From an uncultured Muribaculaceae bacterium (GTDB taxonomy: Bacteria; Bacteroidota; Bacteroidia; Bacteroidales; Muribaculaceae): DNA of 64,000 bases. How positions within the stretch are numbered: position 1 is the stretch's first letter; each line of letters opens with the position of its first letter. The stretch covers positions 1 through 64,000 of the forward strand of contig CAJUSZ010000005.1 of assembly GCA_910589425.1 (NCBI GenBank). Direction: 5' to 3'. Positions 17,292 through 25,720 of the stretch are shown piece by piece. Below the pieces are notes generated by a model. The model made no database searches. It was not told the origin of the DNA and saw nothing but the letters and a program-made list of their open reading frames with translations. A program made the position numbers and the translations under genes.

Positions 17292-17552
17292 TTATCGCCT
17301 CCGGGTCAGTTCCCGGCGCACATGATCAGCCCGTTCCGAATCATCGGAATAATCACGCTTCAGCACATCAGGGAAAAACAGAAGTTTGATAACCACAAAG
17401 AACACAAACAGCTTCAACAGGATTATAGCCCATAATGTGCGGCCGACAGTCATTGACCTGAACCCGTCATAATACATCAGCCAGACACTTGAGGCGCATC
17501 TCTTTGCCCTCTCCCGCCAGGAGCGGGAATCCATGTTGTGTTCTCCGGCCAT
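17292..17552 (-). CDS. DUF4492 small membrane protein
   Basis: The 86-residue protein has one strong membrane helix (about residues 38-60, TLWAIILLKLFVFFVVIKLLF), a basic amino part (SWRERAKRCASSVWLMYYDGFRSM) and a polar carboxyl tail. DUF4492 genes sit next to cydA in Bacteroidetes and related groups, which suggests an assembly or accessory subunit of the bd oxidase; this is inference from context. It is the first gene of the operon. Confidence 0.8.
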   Translation of the reverse strand: MAGEHNMDSRSWRERAKRCASSVWLMYYDGFRSMTVGRTLWAIILLKLFVFFVVIKLLFFPDVLKRDYSDDSERADHVRRELTRRR

Positions 17553-17626
17553 AGTAATTTATATTAATTTATTGAATAATTGACTTTTATTAACACAATC
17601 GCCCACAAGCGCACACTGCCCGGCAA

Positions 17627-17670
17627 TTTGATTTTGCAAATATACACAAATTCGCTATCTTTGCAACAAA
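17627..17670. promoter_or_regulatory. Overlapping divergent promoters for SDR gene and cydAB operon
   Basis: Plus strand: TTTG at 17633-17636 and TATCTTTG at 17656-17663 with 19 bases between (exact consensus) for the SDR gene. Minus strand: a TATATTTG -7 element at 17637-17644 with TTTG at 17667-17670 (22 bases) for DUF4492-cydAB. The two face across each other within about 40 bases. Confidence 0.6.
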
Positions 17671-17704
17671 TTTTAAGCATAATTTTGTGTGTAAATTTAT
17701 AACA

Positions 17705-18463
17705 ATGAGACAGACTGCATTAATAACCGGAGCTACAAGCGGCATCGGACAGGCCTCAGCCCGCAAGCTTGCAGAAGCCGGTTTCAGAATCATAATCACC
17801 GCCCGCAGAAAAGACCTGCTCGACAGGTTCGCAGATGAACTGCGGAAAAACAATCATGAAGTCCTGACATTGGTATTCGATGTCCGCGACCGCGAATCAT
17901 GCCGTAAAGCCATAGAAGGACTTCCGGAAGAATGGAAAACAATCGACCTTCTTGTCAACAACGCCGGACTGGCTCTCGGGCTTGAACCTGAGTATCAAGG
18001 GGATTTCAATGACTGGGACACGATGATAGACACAAACATCAAAGGGCTGCTCAACATGACCCGGTTTGTAGTTCCCGGGATGGTGGAACGCGATCATGGC
18101 CATATCATCAACATAGGCTCCGTAGCCGGAGATGCAGCCTACGCCGGTGGAAACGTGTATTGTGCTACAAAAGCTGCTGTCAAAACCATCACAGACGGAC
18201 TTCGGATCGATCTTGCCGACACATCAGTAAGAGTAACGAACATCAAGCCCGGACTCGTGGAGACCGATTTCAGCCGCGTGCGCTTTCATGGCGATGAAGA
18301 CAGGGCGGACAATGTATACAAGGGGATCAAGCCGTTATGCGGCGACGACATTGCGGATGTTGTAGTCTATGCAGCCAAAGCCCCTGCACATGTCCAGATT
18401 GCCGAAGTGCTTGTCCTCGCCACACACCAGGGTTCCGGATCTGTGATTTGCCGTAAAAATTAA
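17705..18463 (+). CDS. SDR family NAD(P)-dependent oxidoreductase
   Basis: This classical short-chain dehydrogenase has the cofactor motif TGATSGIGQA at the amino end, ITARRKD (an arginine pair favouring NADP), NNAGLALG and the catalytic Ser and YCATKAAVK (Tyr-x-x-x-Lys). It is close to the YdfG group, which oxidises 3-hydroxy acids such as L-allo-threonine; the substrate here is not proven. The start is placed at 17705 (MRQTALITG) because it abuts the Rossmann strand and suits the promoter; six codons upstream are also open. The DUF4494 gene follows 28 bases later. Confidence 0.85.
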   Translation: MRQTALITGATSGIGQASARKLAEAGFRIIITARRKDLLDRFADELRKNNHEVLTLVFDVRDRESCRKAIEGLPEEWKTIDLLVNNAGLALGLEPEYQGDFNDWDTMIDTNIKGLLNMTRFVVPGMVERDHGHIINIGSVAGDAAYAGGNVYCATKAAVKTITDGLRIDLADTSVRVTNIKPGLVETDFSRVRFHGDEDRADNVYKGIKPLCGDDIADVVVYAAKAPAHVQIAEVLVLATHQGSGSVICRKN

Positions 18464-18491
18464 TCCCACAACCACTCAACTCCCATTAATC

Positions 18492-18944
18492 ATGGCACTT
18501 TGGTTTGAAACAAAAGTCCGTTACGACAAAATGCAGGAAAACGGTGCTGTCAAGAAGGTCAACGAGCCCTATCTTGTAGACGCGTTATCTTTCACAGAAG
18601 CCGAATCCCGAATTATCGAAGCTATAAAACCCTATATCTCAGGCGAATTTTCAATCTCTGCCGTAAAAAAGACTAAGATCGCCGAGATCTTTTTCAACGA
18701 AAACGGAGACCGCTACTATATGGTGAAGGTGAACTTCATCACACTTGACGAGAAAAGCGGCATGGAGAAAAAATCAGCCAGCTTCATCCTGGTACAGGCA
18801 TCCTCATTTTCCGATGCGTTGGATCAATTCAACGAAGGAATGAAAGGATCTGCGGCTGATTTTGAAATCGCATCTATCGCGGAGACACCGTTATGCGACG
18901 TTTTCCCGCTTAACGCAGTTCCCGGTAAACCATCCACACTCTGA
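18492..18944 (+). CDS. DUF4494 domain protein
   Basis: The 150-residue protein begins MALWFETKVRYDKMQENGAV and contains PYLVDALSFTEAESRI, features of DUF4494, a small Bacteroidetes family of unknown function with no signal peptide. It is linked to the SDR gene upstream and lies before yggS, an arrangement I recall from Bacteroides. A terminator at 18956-18980 closes the unit. Confidence 0.75.
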   Translation: MALWFETKVRYDKMQENGAVKKVNEPYLVDALSFTEAESRIIEAIKPYISGEFSISAVKKTKIAEIFFNENGDRYYMVKVNFITLDEKSGMEKKSASFILVQASSFSDALDQFNEGMKGSAADFEIASIAETPLCDVFPLNAVPGKPSTL

Positions 18945-18955
18945 CTATGTTAATA

Positions 18956-18980
18956 CAATGTGCCTCCCGAGGGCACATTG
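18956..18980 (+). terminator. Hairpin after DUF4494
   Basis: CAATGTGCC (18956-18964) pairs with GGCACATTG (18972-18980) around a seven-base loop; followed by ttgctgattt. Confidence 0.65.
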
Positions 18981-19030
18981 TTGCTGATTTAACAATACAC
19001 TCTGAAATTGATATTGACTAATTTTCATCA

Positions 19031-19699
19031 ATGACCAGAATAGGCGAAGAAATAGAAAAGTTCCGCTCCCTGCTGCCACAGGGAACGGAACTCGTTGCTG
19101 TCAGCAAATTCCATCCGGTGGAGTCGATAGCCGAAGCATACGCGGCTGGCCAGCGGGTATTCGGAGAAAGCAGGGTGCAGGAACTCCTGCAAAAAATTCC
19201 ATTGCTTCCCTCAGACATACGATGGCATTTTATCGGTCATCTCCAGACCAACAAAGTCAGACAGATAATCGGCAAGACCGCTCTCATCGAGAGTGTTGAC
19301 TCCGAAAAGCTTCTTGATCTTATCGATTCCGAATCAAGGCGCGCCGGAACGACAACAGGCGTTCTCATGCAGCTCCATGTGGCGGAAGAGGAAACCAAAT
19401 TCGGATTTACCCCTGAAGAATTACTTGACTATTTTTCTTCAAGGAAATTTGAGAATCTTACCAACACGCACATTTACGGTGTCATGGGGATGGCCTCAAA
19501 CACCTCCGATCAGAACCGCATCCGCGCAGACTTCGCCGCCATAGCCGCCACAGCCGGCAGAATCAGGCAGATCTGTCCGGATCTGCGTGGATTCGACACC
19601 ATATCGATGGGCATGAGCGGAGACTGGGCCATAGCGATTGAAGAAGGATCGACGCTCGTCAGAGTCGGCACAGCTATATTCGGCAACAGAAACTACTGA
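19031..19699 (+). CDS. yggS: YggS family PLP homeostasis protein
   Basis: The 222-residue protein is a single TIM-barrel domain that binds pyridoxal phosphate and buffers its cellular pool rather than catalysing a reaction. The PLP lysine is in LVAVSKFHP; further motifs are FGESRVQE, WHFIGHLQTNK and LSMGMSGDW-like SMGMSGDWAIAIEEG with VRVGTAIFG. A transporter gene follows 48 bases later in the same direction, but the relation is not clear. Confidence 0.9.
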   Translation: MTRIGEEIEKFRSLLPQGTELVAVSKFHPVESIAEAYAAGQRVFGESRVQELLQKIPLLPSDIRWHFIGHLQTNKVRQIIGKTALIESVDSEKLLDLIDSESRRAGTTTGVLMQLHVAEEETKFGFTPEELLDYFSSRKFENLTNTHIYGVMGMASNTSDQNRIRADFAAIAATAGRIRQICPDLRGFDTISMGMSGDWAIAIEEGSTLVRVGTAIFGNRNY

Positions 19700-19747
19700 C
19701 AAGCAATCTGATGTAGGCATATCCTCCAAACTATAAAAACATAAATT

Positions 19748-21109
19748 ATGAACAACCGCACCCAAGCCAGCAGACACGGAAGAACCGTAGCCATAGTGGC
19801 AATGTTCTTCCTTTTTGCAATGATCTCGTTTGTAACCAATCTTGCAGCCCCGATAGGCACCATCTGGCAAGGCAACTACTCCTGGGCTGGAATGGTGGGC
19901 AACTTCATGAATTTTCTCGCCTACCTGATCATGGGCATTCCCGCAGGCAACATGCTTGTGCGGATCGGATACAAAAAGACTGCTCTTGTGGCCATGGCAA
20001 CCGGTGTGGTCGGTATATTTGTCCAGTATCTTTCGAGCATCACAGGTGCCGACACAGAATTGTTTCTGGTATACGGAGAGCCATTGATGCTTAATTTTGT
20101 GATCTATCTGCTCGGCGCTTTCATAAGCGGATTTTGCGTGTGCATGCTCAACACGGTCGTAAATCCGATGCTGAACATCCTCGGTGGCGGAGGCAACAAA
20201 GGCAATCAGCTCATACAGCTCGGAGGCTCCCTCAACTCCTTGACAGGCACCCTGACTCCTCTGTTCGTAGGAATGCTCATCGGCACTGTCTCTTCAGGCA
20301 CGTCGATGGCCGACGTAACCCCGCTTCTCTGGATAGCCATGGCTGTGTTTATCGTGGCTTTCATAATAATATCGTTTGTCGCCATTCCTGAGCCAAATTC
20401 CTCTTCGCAAAAAGGAAGACAGATTGCCTACACCCATTCCCCCTGGAATTTCCGCCATACAGTTCTCGGCGTGATCGGCATATTTTTCTATGTCGGCACA
20501 GAGGTCGGTATTCCTGGCGTCCTGATTTTCTACCTTTCCGATTCAGCCGTATCCGGAATCACAGAGAACGCCACGGCTGTCGCTGGAGCTGTCGCCGCCA
20601 TCTACTGGCTGCTGATGCTTGTAGGGCGCCTGTCTTCTTCCGCCATATCCGGCAAAGTATCGAGCCGGACACAGCTCATGACTGTTTCCGCCGCCGCGAT
20701 TGTTCTCATTCTGCTTGCGATACTGCTTCCATCATCAATACGCGTCTCCATGCCAGCCTACTCCGTAGAGGACGGATTTACAATGGCTCAGGTGCCGATA
20801 GCCGCGCTCTTCCTTGTGCTGTGCGGACTCTGCACGTCCATAATGTGGGGTGGAATCTTTAACCTTGCAGTCGAAGGACTTGGGAAATATACCGCGCAGG
20901 CATCTGGAATATTCATGATGATGGTGGTAGGCGGAGGCGTAATGCCCCTTATCCAGAATGCACTTGCCAATTCAATCGGATATCTTGCCTCCTACTGGCT
21001 GGTGATCCTCATGCTCGCCTACCTGTTCTATTATGCGGTAAGCGGCTCGAAGAACATCAACACAGACATTCCTGTCGGTGAGGAAGAGGAAATTCCCGAC
21101 GCACTGTGA
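19748..21109 (+). CDS. MFS transporter of the FHS (FucP/GluP) type
   Basis: The 453-residue protein has about twelve membrane segments in two halves. The motif VNPMLNILGGGGNKGNQL, with the loop GGSLNSLTGTLTPL, is characteristic of fucose/glucose/galactose:proton symporters. A sugar or sugar-derived substrate is therefore likely but not defined. Transketolase follows 64 bases later in the same direction, in keeping with a link to central sugar metabolism. Confidence 0.75.
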   Translation: MNNRTQASRHGRTVAIVAMFFLFAMISFVTNLAAPIGTIWQGNYSWAGMVGNFMNFLAYLIMGIPAGNMLVRIGYKKTALVAMATGVVGIFVQYLSSITGADTELFLVYGEPLMLNFVIYLLGAFISGFCVCMLNTVVNPMLNILGGGGNKGNQLIQLGGSLNSLTGTLTPLFVGMLIGTVSSGTSMADVTPLLWIAMAVFIVAFIIISFVAIPEPNSSSQKGRQIAYTHSPWNFRHTVLGVIGIFFYVGTEVGIPGVLIFYLSDSAVSGITENATAVAGAVAAIYWLLMLVGRLSSSAISGKVSSRTQLMTVSAAAIVLILLAILLPSSIRVSMPAYSVEDGFTMAQVPIAALFLVLCGLCTSIMWGGIFNLAVEGLGKYTAQASGIFMMMVVGGGVMPLIQNALANSIGYLASYWLVILMLAYLFYYAVSGSKNINTDIPVGEEEEIPDAL

Positions 21110-21173
21110 AATGAATGTTTTCTGAAAATTTTATCAAATACATACAATATATAATTCTGAACGACTAAAAACC

Positions 21174-23204
21174 ATGGATGTAAAATTAATGAATCGCGCA
21201 GCCGACAACATCAGAGTTCTCATTGCCGAGATGGTGGAAAAGGCAAAATCCGGTCATCCCGGAGGAGCCATGGGCGGCGCAGACTTCGTAAACGTGCTAT
21301 TCTCCAAGTTTCTCGTCTACGACCCCGAGGATCCGACATGGATTGCACGCGACCGGTTCTTCCTTGACCCAGGCCACATGTCGCCGATGCTTTACAGCGT
21401 ACTCGCCATGACTGGAAAATTCTCCATTGAAGAACTCCAGCAATTCCGCCAGTGGGGAAGCGTAACGCCCGGCCATCCGGAGCTTGATCCGGAACGAGGA
21501 ATAGAAAACACTTCCGGCCCGCTCGGACAAGGACATGCCATGGCTGTCGGAGCAGCTATCGCCGAACGTTTCCTCGCAGCCAGATTCGGTGAGGTTGTAG
21601 AACACAAGACATACGCTTTCATATCTGACGGAGGCATTCAGGAGGAAGTTTCGCAGGGAGCCGGCAGAATAGCAGGCACGTTGGGATTACACAACCTGAT
21701 AATGTTCTACGACTCCAACAAGGTACAGCTGTCTACTATGGTGGATGCGGTCTCTGACGAAGATACCGCCGCAAAATACCGCGCATGGAATTGGAATGTG
21801 ATCGAGATAGACGGCACTGATCCGCTCGCCATAGCTGGCGCGCTTGAAACCGCACAACAGGAACAGAAACGGCCGACCCTCATAATAGGGCGCACAATAA
21901 TGGCCAGAGGCGCTGTAGCCGCCGACGGAACTTCAATTGAAGGTTCAATCGCATCCCACGGCCAGCCGCTTTCCAAAGCAGGAGCAGACATCGACACCAC
22001 AGTAAAACATCTTGGTGGTGATCCTGAAAATCCATGGAAAATCTGGGATGATGTGGCCGAATTGTATGCAGACAGGAAAAAGGAACTTTCACAGATCGTC
22101 AAAGTCAAAAAGGAAGCTTTCAGATACTGGGCGGAAAACAATCCCTCGAAAGCCGCCGAGTTGCAAAGCTTCATAGACCGCAGACTGCCTGACCTCAACT
22201 GGGACGAGATATCGCTCAAACCCGGGATGGCGTCCCGAGCCGCATCAGCCTCTGTACTCGGATTCCTCGCAGAGCATGTCGGCAACATGATCGTATCCTC
22301 CGCCGACCTCGCCAACAGCGACAAAACCGACGGATTCCTCAAGAAGACCCATGCATTTCTTCAGGGGGATTTCTCCGGAGCGTTCCTTCAGGCTGGTGTC
22401 GCAGAGCTTACCATGGGCTGCCTGATCAACGGAATAGCACTCCACGGAGGAGTAATCGGAGCCTGCGGTACATTCTTCGTATTCTCCGACTATATGAAAC
22501 CGGCGATCCGCATGTCCGCCCTTATGGAACTCCCGGTCAAATATATCTACACCCACGACGCGTTCCGCGTAGGTGAAGACGGTCCTACCCATGAGCCGAT
22601 CGAGCAGGAAGCCCAGATCAGGCTGCTTGAGCAGATGGACAACCTTTCCGGCCACCAGGCCGCTCTTGTGATCCGTCCGGCAGACTCAGCGGAGACTGTG
22701 GAAGCTTACCGACTGGCCATGAACAACTGGGAATCCCCGACGGTGCTTATCTTCTCCCGTCAGGATCTCGAGGATCTGCCAGGGGAGGACCGCCGCAAGG
22801 AAGCCCGACAGACCGAATTCGGAGGCTACATTGTGAAAAAGGCAGACAATCCGGAGATAACCCTTGTGGCAAACGGCAGCGAAGTGGCACTCCTTTGCCA
22901 CGCAGCCGAAGAACTGGCCAAAGATGGCATTCAGGCTCAAGTGGTTTCAGTGCCGTCGATCGGTCTGTTCATGCGTCAGCCTGCCGAATACCGCGAGAAG
23001 GTCATCCCCTCCGGAATCAAGACATTCGGTCTTACAGCCGGGCTTCCCGCCGCACTCGCTCCGCTGATGCATGGAGATCACGAGATTTTCGGCCTCAAAC
23101 GTTTCGGAGCATCAGCGCCGTATAAAGTGCTTGATGAGAAATTTGGATATACCCTACCAAATATTTTAAATAAAATTAAACATTTTTTAGGTTTGGAACG
23201 TTAA
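21174..23204 (+). CDS. tkt: Transketolase
   Basis: Transketolase moves two-carbon units between sugar phosphates in the non-oxidative pentose phosphate pathway, with thiamine diphosphate as cofactor. The 676-residue protein has the amino motif KSGHPGGAMGGAD, the ThDP motif SDGGIQEE...YDSNKVQ, TPGHPE, GPLGQGHAMAVGAA, and the carboxyl THDAFRVGEDGPTHEP. It is a full-length single-chain enzyme. The gene ends just before the ompA promoter and is probably read with the transporter gene upstream. Confidence 0.93.
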   Translation: MDVKLMNRAADNIRVLIAEMVEKAKSGHPGGAMGGADFVNVLFSKFLVYDPEDPTWIARDRFFLDPGHMSPMLYSVLAMTGKFSIEELQQFRQWGSVTPGHPELDPERGIENTSGPLGQGHAMAVGAAIAERFLAARFGEVVEHKTYAFISDGGIQEEVSQGAGRIAGTLGLHNLIMFYDSNKVQLSTMVDAVSDEDTAAKYRAWNWNVIEIDGTDPLAIAGALETAQQEQKRPTLIIGRTIMARGAVAADGTSIEGSIASHGQPLSKAGADIDTTVKHLGGDPENPWKIWDDVAELYADRKKELSQIVKVKKEAFRYWAENNPSKAAELQSFIDRRLPDLNWDEISLKPGMASRAASASVLGFLAEHVGNMIVSSADLANSDKTDGFLKKTHAFLQGDFSGAFLQAGVAELTMGCLINGIALHGGVIGACGTFFVFSDYMKPAIRMSALMELPVKYIYTHDAFRVGEDGPTHEPIEQEAQIRLLEQMDNLSGHQAALVIRPADSAETVEAYRLAMNNWESPTVLIFSRQDLEDLPGEDRRKEARQTEFGGYIVKKADNPEITLVANGSEVALLCHAAEELAKDGIQAQVVSVPSIGLFMRQPAEYREKVIPSGIKTFGLTAGLPAALAPLMHGDHEIFGLKRFGASAPYKVLDEKFGYTLPNILNKIKHFLGLER

Positions 23205-23220
23205 TACGAAAAAAAAGTAT

Positions 23221-23228
23221 TATCTTTG
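23221..23228 (+). promoter_or_regulatory. -7 element of ompA-family gene
   Basis: TATCTTTG is a full -7 match. The best TTTG upstream (23192-23195) is 25 bases away, longer than usual. Leader to the start at 23302 is about 65 bases. Confidence 0.6.
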
Positions 23229-23301
23229 CAACGATTTTACGCTTGTCCGTAGAATCGCCAACCCAAAATAAATGAAGAATATTTACTAATATTGTTGTTC
23301 T

Positions 23302-24504
23302 ATGAAGAAAATTGTATTATTAGCTCTTGCATCACTCGCATTCGGAGCTGCTTCCGCACAGGAAGTTACTTACGTTGAGGATTGCTCGCAGGGTCTTCTC
23401 ATGAACCGCGCGAAAGATAACTGGTTCCTTACCGCACAGGGAGGTACCAACATCCTCTTCGGCAAAAACGACATCCATGCAGAACTTAAAAACCGCTGGG
23501 GTGCAAACGCTGCCCTCTACGTAGGCAAATGGGTTACACCGACTTTCGGTTTCCGTTTCGGTGCAAACTGGATCATGTCGAAAGGCGCATGCTATCCCGG
23601 AGCAATGTATCAGAAAATGAACGACGGTTCGATCGACGGCACATTCTACCCTGAGAAATTCATGGGTATCGGTCCTGAATTCGACGTCCTCATCAACCTG
23701 ACCAACTGGTGGTGTGGCTACAAGCCCAACCGCGTTTACAACGCCGTTCTCCACGGTGGTGCCGGCGCATACTGGACTCTCGCCCGCCGCTACAACCACG
23801 ACGGTGGCGTCTACGAGTCAAGCAGCGATCCGATGTGGGTCAACGCACACAACACCATCATGTTTGCCAACGTAGGCATCATGAACAACTTCTCGCTTTC
23901 AAAGCACTTCGATCTCTTCATCGACGTTCAGTACAACCTGATCGACTTCCACCGCATGAACTCAGATCTCGCTATTTCCGCAGGTTTCACTGTGAACTTC
24001 GGCAAATCCGACTGGAACTGCCCTGTTACAGCTGTATGCCCCACATGGAAATACACCGATGCTGAAGGTGATGCTCTCGTAGCTCGTCTTGCCAACGCTG
24101 ACAACAAGATCGCCGATCTTCAGAAGCAGCTCGACGACTGCCTCAAGCGTCCTGTGAAGCAGGCTCCTGCCGAGAACTGCGAAGGTCTTTGCACAGTCTA
24201 CTACCCCATCAACCAGTCCACAATCTCACCGCGCGAAAAGAACGTTCTCCGTTCTGTTGCCAACGTGATGAAGGAATCCAACAAGAAATATGTCCTCACT
24301 GGCTGGGCTGACAACTACACTGGCAATGACGAAATCAACACTCGTCTCCGCAACGCCCGTGTGAACGGCGTGAAAGCATTCCTCGTAAGCTGCGGTGTTA
24401 ACGAAGATCAGCTCGACGCTCGTATCGACAGCAACAACCTCACCGATTTCGGTGTGAAGTCAGCTCCGCTTGACCGCGCCGTTACTATCAAAGAGGCTAA
24501 ATAA
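23302..24504 (+). CDS. OmpA family outer membrane protein
   Basis: The 400-residue protein has a signal peptide (1 to about 20, ending GAASAQ), an eight-stranded barrel-like part to about residue 235, a coiled-coil-like linker (ADNKIADLQKQLDDCLK) and a carboxyl OmpA peptidoglycan-binding domain (VYYPINQSTISPREKNVL to the end, with NTRLRNARVNGVKAFL). It anchors the outer membrane to the wall and is normally among the most abundant proteins; the strongly biased codon choice (GGT, CTC, CGT/CGC, AAC) supports high expression. It is monocistronic with its own promoter and a terminator. Confidence 0.92.
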   Translation: MKKIVLLALASLAFGAASAQEVTYVEDCSQGLLMNRAKDNWFLTAQGGTNILFGKNDIHAELKNRWGANAALYVGKWVTPTFGFRFGANWIMSKGACYPGAMYQKMNDGSIDGTFYPEKFMGIGPEFDVLINLTNWWCGYKPNRVYNAVLHGGAGAYWTLARRYNHDGGVYESSSDPMWVNAHNTIMFANVGIMNNFSLSKHFDLFIDVQYNLIDFHRMNSDLAISAGFTVNFGKSDWNCPVTAVCPTWKYTDAEGDALVARLANADNKIADLQKQLDDCLKRPVKQAPAENCEGLCTVYYPINQSTISPREKNVLRSVANVMKESNKKYVLTGWADNYTGNDEINTRLRNARVNGVKAFLVSCGVNEDQLDARIDSNNLTDFGVKSAPLDRAVTIKEAK

Positions 24505-24536
24505 TCATAAGCTTATATCTAAAGCTTAACCAACCA

Positions 24537-24566
24537 TGCAGGGTGTCCCCAAAAGGACATCCTGCA
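24537..24566 (+). terminator. Terminator after ompA-family gene
   Basis: TGCAGGGTGTCC (24537-24548) pairs with GGACATCCTGCA (24555-24566), one G-T pair, six-base loop, followed by ttgcttt. Confidence 0.75.
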
Positions 24567-24651
24567 TTGCTTTATCCACCAACGAAGCTGACAAAGATCC
24601 ACAACTATTCATTTCAGACCAAAACAAGCCCTCTGACTCGCTTTTTTTTTG

Positions 24652-24659
24652 TATTTTTG
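24652..24659 (+). promoter_or_regulatory. -7 element of plsC-like gene
   Basis: TATTTTTG fits the -7 consensus and lies 22 bases before the start at 24681; the -33 region is T-rich without a clean TTTG. Confidence 0.45.
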
Positions 24660-24680
24660 CACCAAATAACTCAACAAACG

Positions 24681-25427
24681 ATGATTTATCTATTCAGAAT
24701 ATACCAATGGCTCATCGCCGGACCTATTTTATTGGTAATCACCATACTCACTGCATTGACCACGATAGTTGGCGCAGCTGTGGGACGCCGTTCCGTGTGG
24801 GGATACTGGCCAGCGCATTATTGGTCAAGATGCGTATGCACTTTATGGGGCATACGTATGAAAGTAGTAGGCAGGGAGAACATAGACAAGGATCAGTCAT
24901 ACGTATTTGTAGCCAATCATCAGGGGGCATTCGATATATGGGCCATATACGGCTACCTAAACCACAACTTCAAATGGCTTATGAAAAAGGAGCTTGAGAA
25001 GATTTTTCTTGTCGGATACGCCTGCAAATGCGCTGGACATGTTTTTGTCGACGATTCGAAACTGGCAAGCATAAAAGAGACCATAGCCGAAGCGGAACAG
25101 ACTTTGAAAAACGGTATGTCCGTGGTCATATTCCCTGAAGGAAGCCGCACATGGGATGGCAAGATGATCCCGTTCAAGCGAGGCGCATTCATGCTTGCCG
25201 CCGAATTCAGACTGCCGGTGGTTCCCATTACAATCGACGGCTCATTCAAAGCGATGCGCCGGTCTACCTACAATGTAACTCCAGGCACAATTACCATGAC
25301 CATCCATAAACCCATATTTCCAGACGAAAAGGGATTCAACACACGGAAACTGATGGCCCAGTGCCGCACAGCCATCAATTCCGCCCTACCGCCTGAGGAT
25401 CGCGATCCGGAAGAGGGAACAGTCTGA
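24681..25427 (+). CDS. plsC: 1-acyl-sn-glycerol-3-phosphate acyltransferase-like protein
   Basis: PlsC-type enzymes make phosphatidic acid from lysophosphatidic acid at the inner membrane. The protein (248 residues from the chosen start) has an amino membrane helix (about 8-35), the catalytic NHQGAFD (HxxxxD), FPEGSRTWDGKM for glycerophosphate binding and VPITIDGS. The start at 24681 is used because it directly precedes the conserved membrane segment and follows the -7 element; a longer open frame upstream runs through the ompA terminator and is rejected. It is a single gene before the thiamine operon. Confidence 0.88.
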   Translation: MIYLFRIYQWLIAGPILLVITILTALTTIVGAAVGRRSVWGYWPAHYWSRCVCTLWGIRMKVVGRENIDKDQSYVFVANHQGAFDIWAIYGYLNHNFKWLMKKELEKIFLVGYACKCAGHVFVDDSKLASIKETIAEAEQTLKNGMSVVIFPEGSRTWDGKMIPFKRGAFMLAAEFRLPVVPITIDGSFKAMRRSTYNVTPGTITMTIHKPIFPDEKGFNTRKLMAQCRTAINSALPPEDRDPEEGTV

Positions 25428-25435
25428 ACAGGTTG

Positions 25436-25466
25436 TTGCAGGAATGATTTATTATTTGTAAATTTG
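25436..25466 (+). promoter_or_regulatory. Promoter of thiamine operon
   Basis: TTG (25436-25438), 20 bases, then TAAATTTG (25459-25466). It lies 67 bases upstream of the TPP riboswitch, giving a leader of about 250 bases. Confidence 0.6.
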
Positions 25467-25532
25467 CATCCTGAGTAGATCACTGAATCAGACACGCCGC
25501 CTATACAGACTACTCATCAATTCATATTTCGC

Positions 25533-25628
25533 AGCACAGGGGTGCCCGTTGAAATTCCCGGTTCCGGGAATATTACGGCTGAGATCATACCCTTCGAACC
25601 TGATACGGGTAATGCCGACACAGGGAGA
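25533..25628 (+). promoter_or_regulatory. TPP (THI-box) riboswitch
   Basis: The conserved elements are all visible in order: AGGGGTGCC (25539-25547), a variable GAAATTCCCGGTTCCGGGAA arm, GGCTGAGATCATACCC (25578-25593), CGAACCTGATACGGGTAATG (25595-25614) and the closing CAGGGAG. TPP binding to this element would lower expression of the thiamine genes immediately downstream. Confidence 0.93.
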
Positions 25629-25662
25629 ACCGTCCATCTTTCCGTTTCACAGGAACTTACCT

Positions 25663-25702
25663 GCCTTGCGATTCTTTCTCTCTCCGTAAGAGAGATTAAG
25701 GC
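25663..25702 (+). promoter_or_regulatory. Possible expression platform of the TPP riboswitch
   Basis: A two-part hairpin: GCCTT (25663-25667) with AAGGC (25698-25702) and TCTCTC (25679-25684) with GAGAGA (25690-25695). It ends 18 bases before the thiD start and has no T run, which suits control of translation start better than termination. Confidence 0.45.
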
Positions 25703-25720
25703 AATTCAAATACCAGTGGA

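Noticed and set aside
24536..24680. Upstream extension of the plsC-like gene
   Set aside because: It would run through the ompA terminator and the -7 element; the conserved protein begins at 24681.
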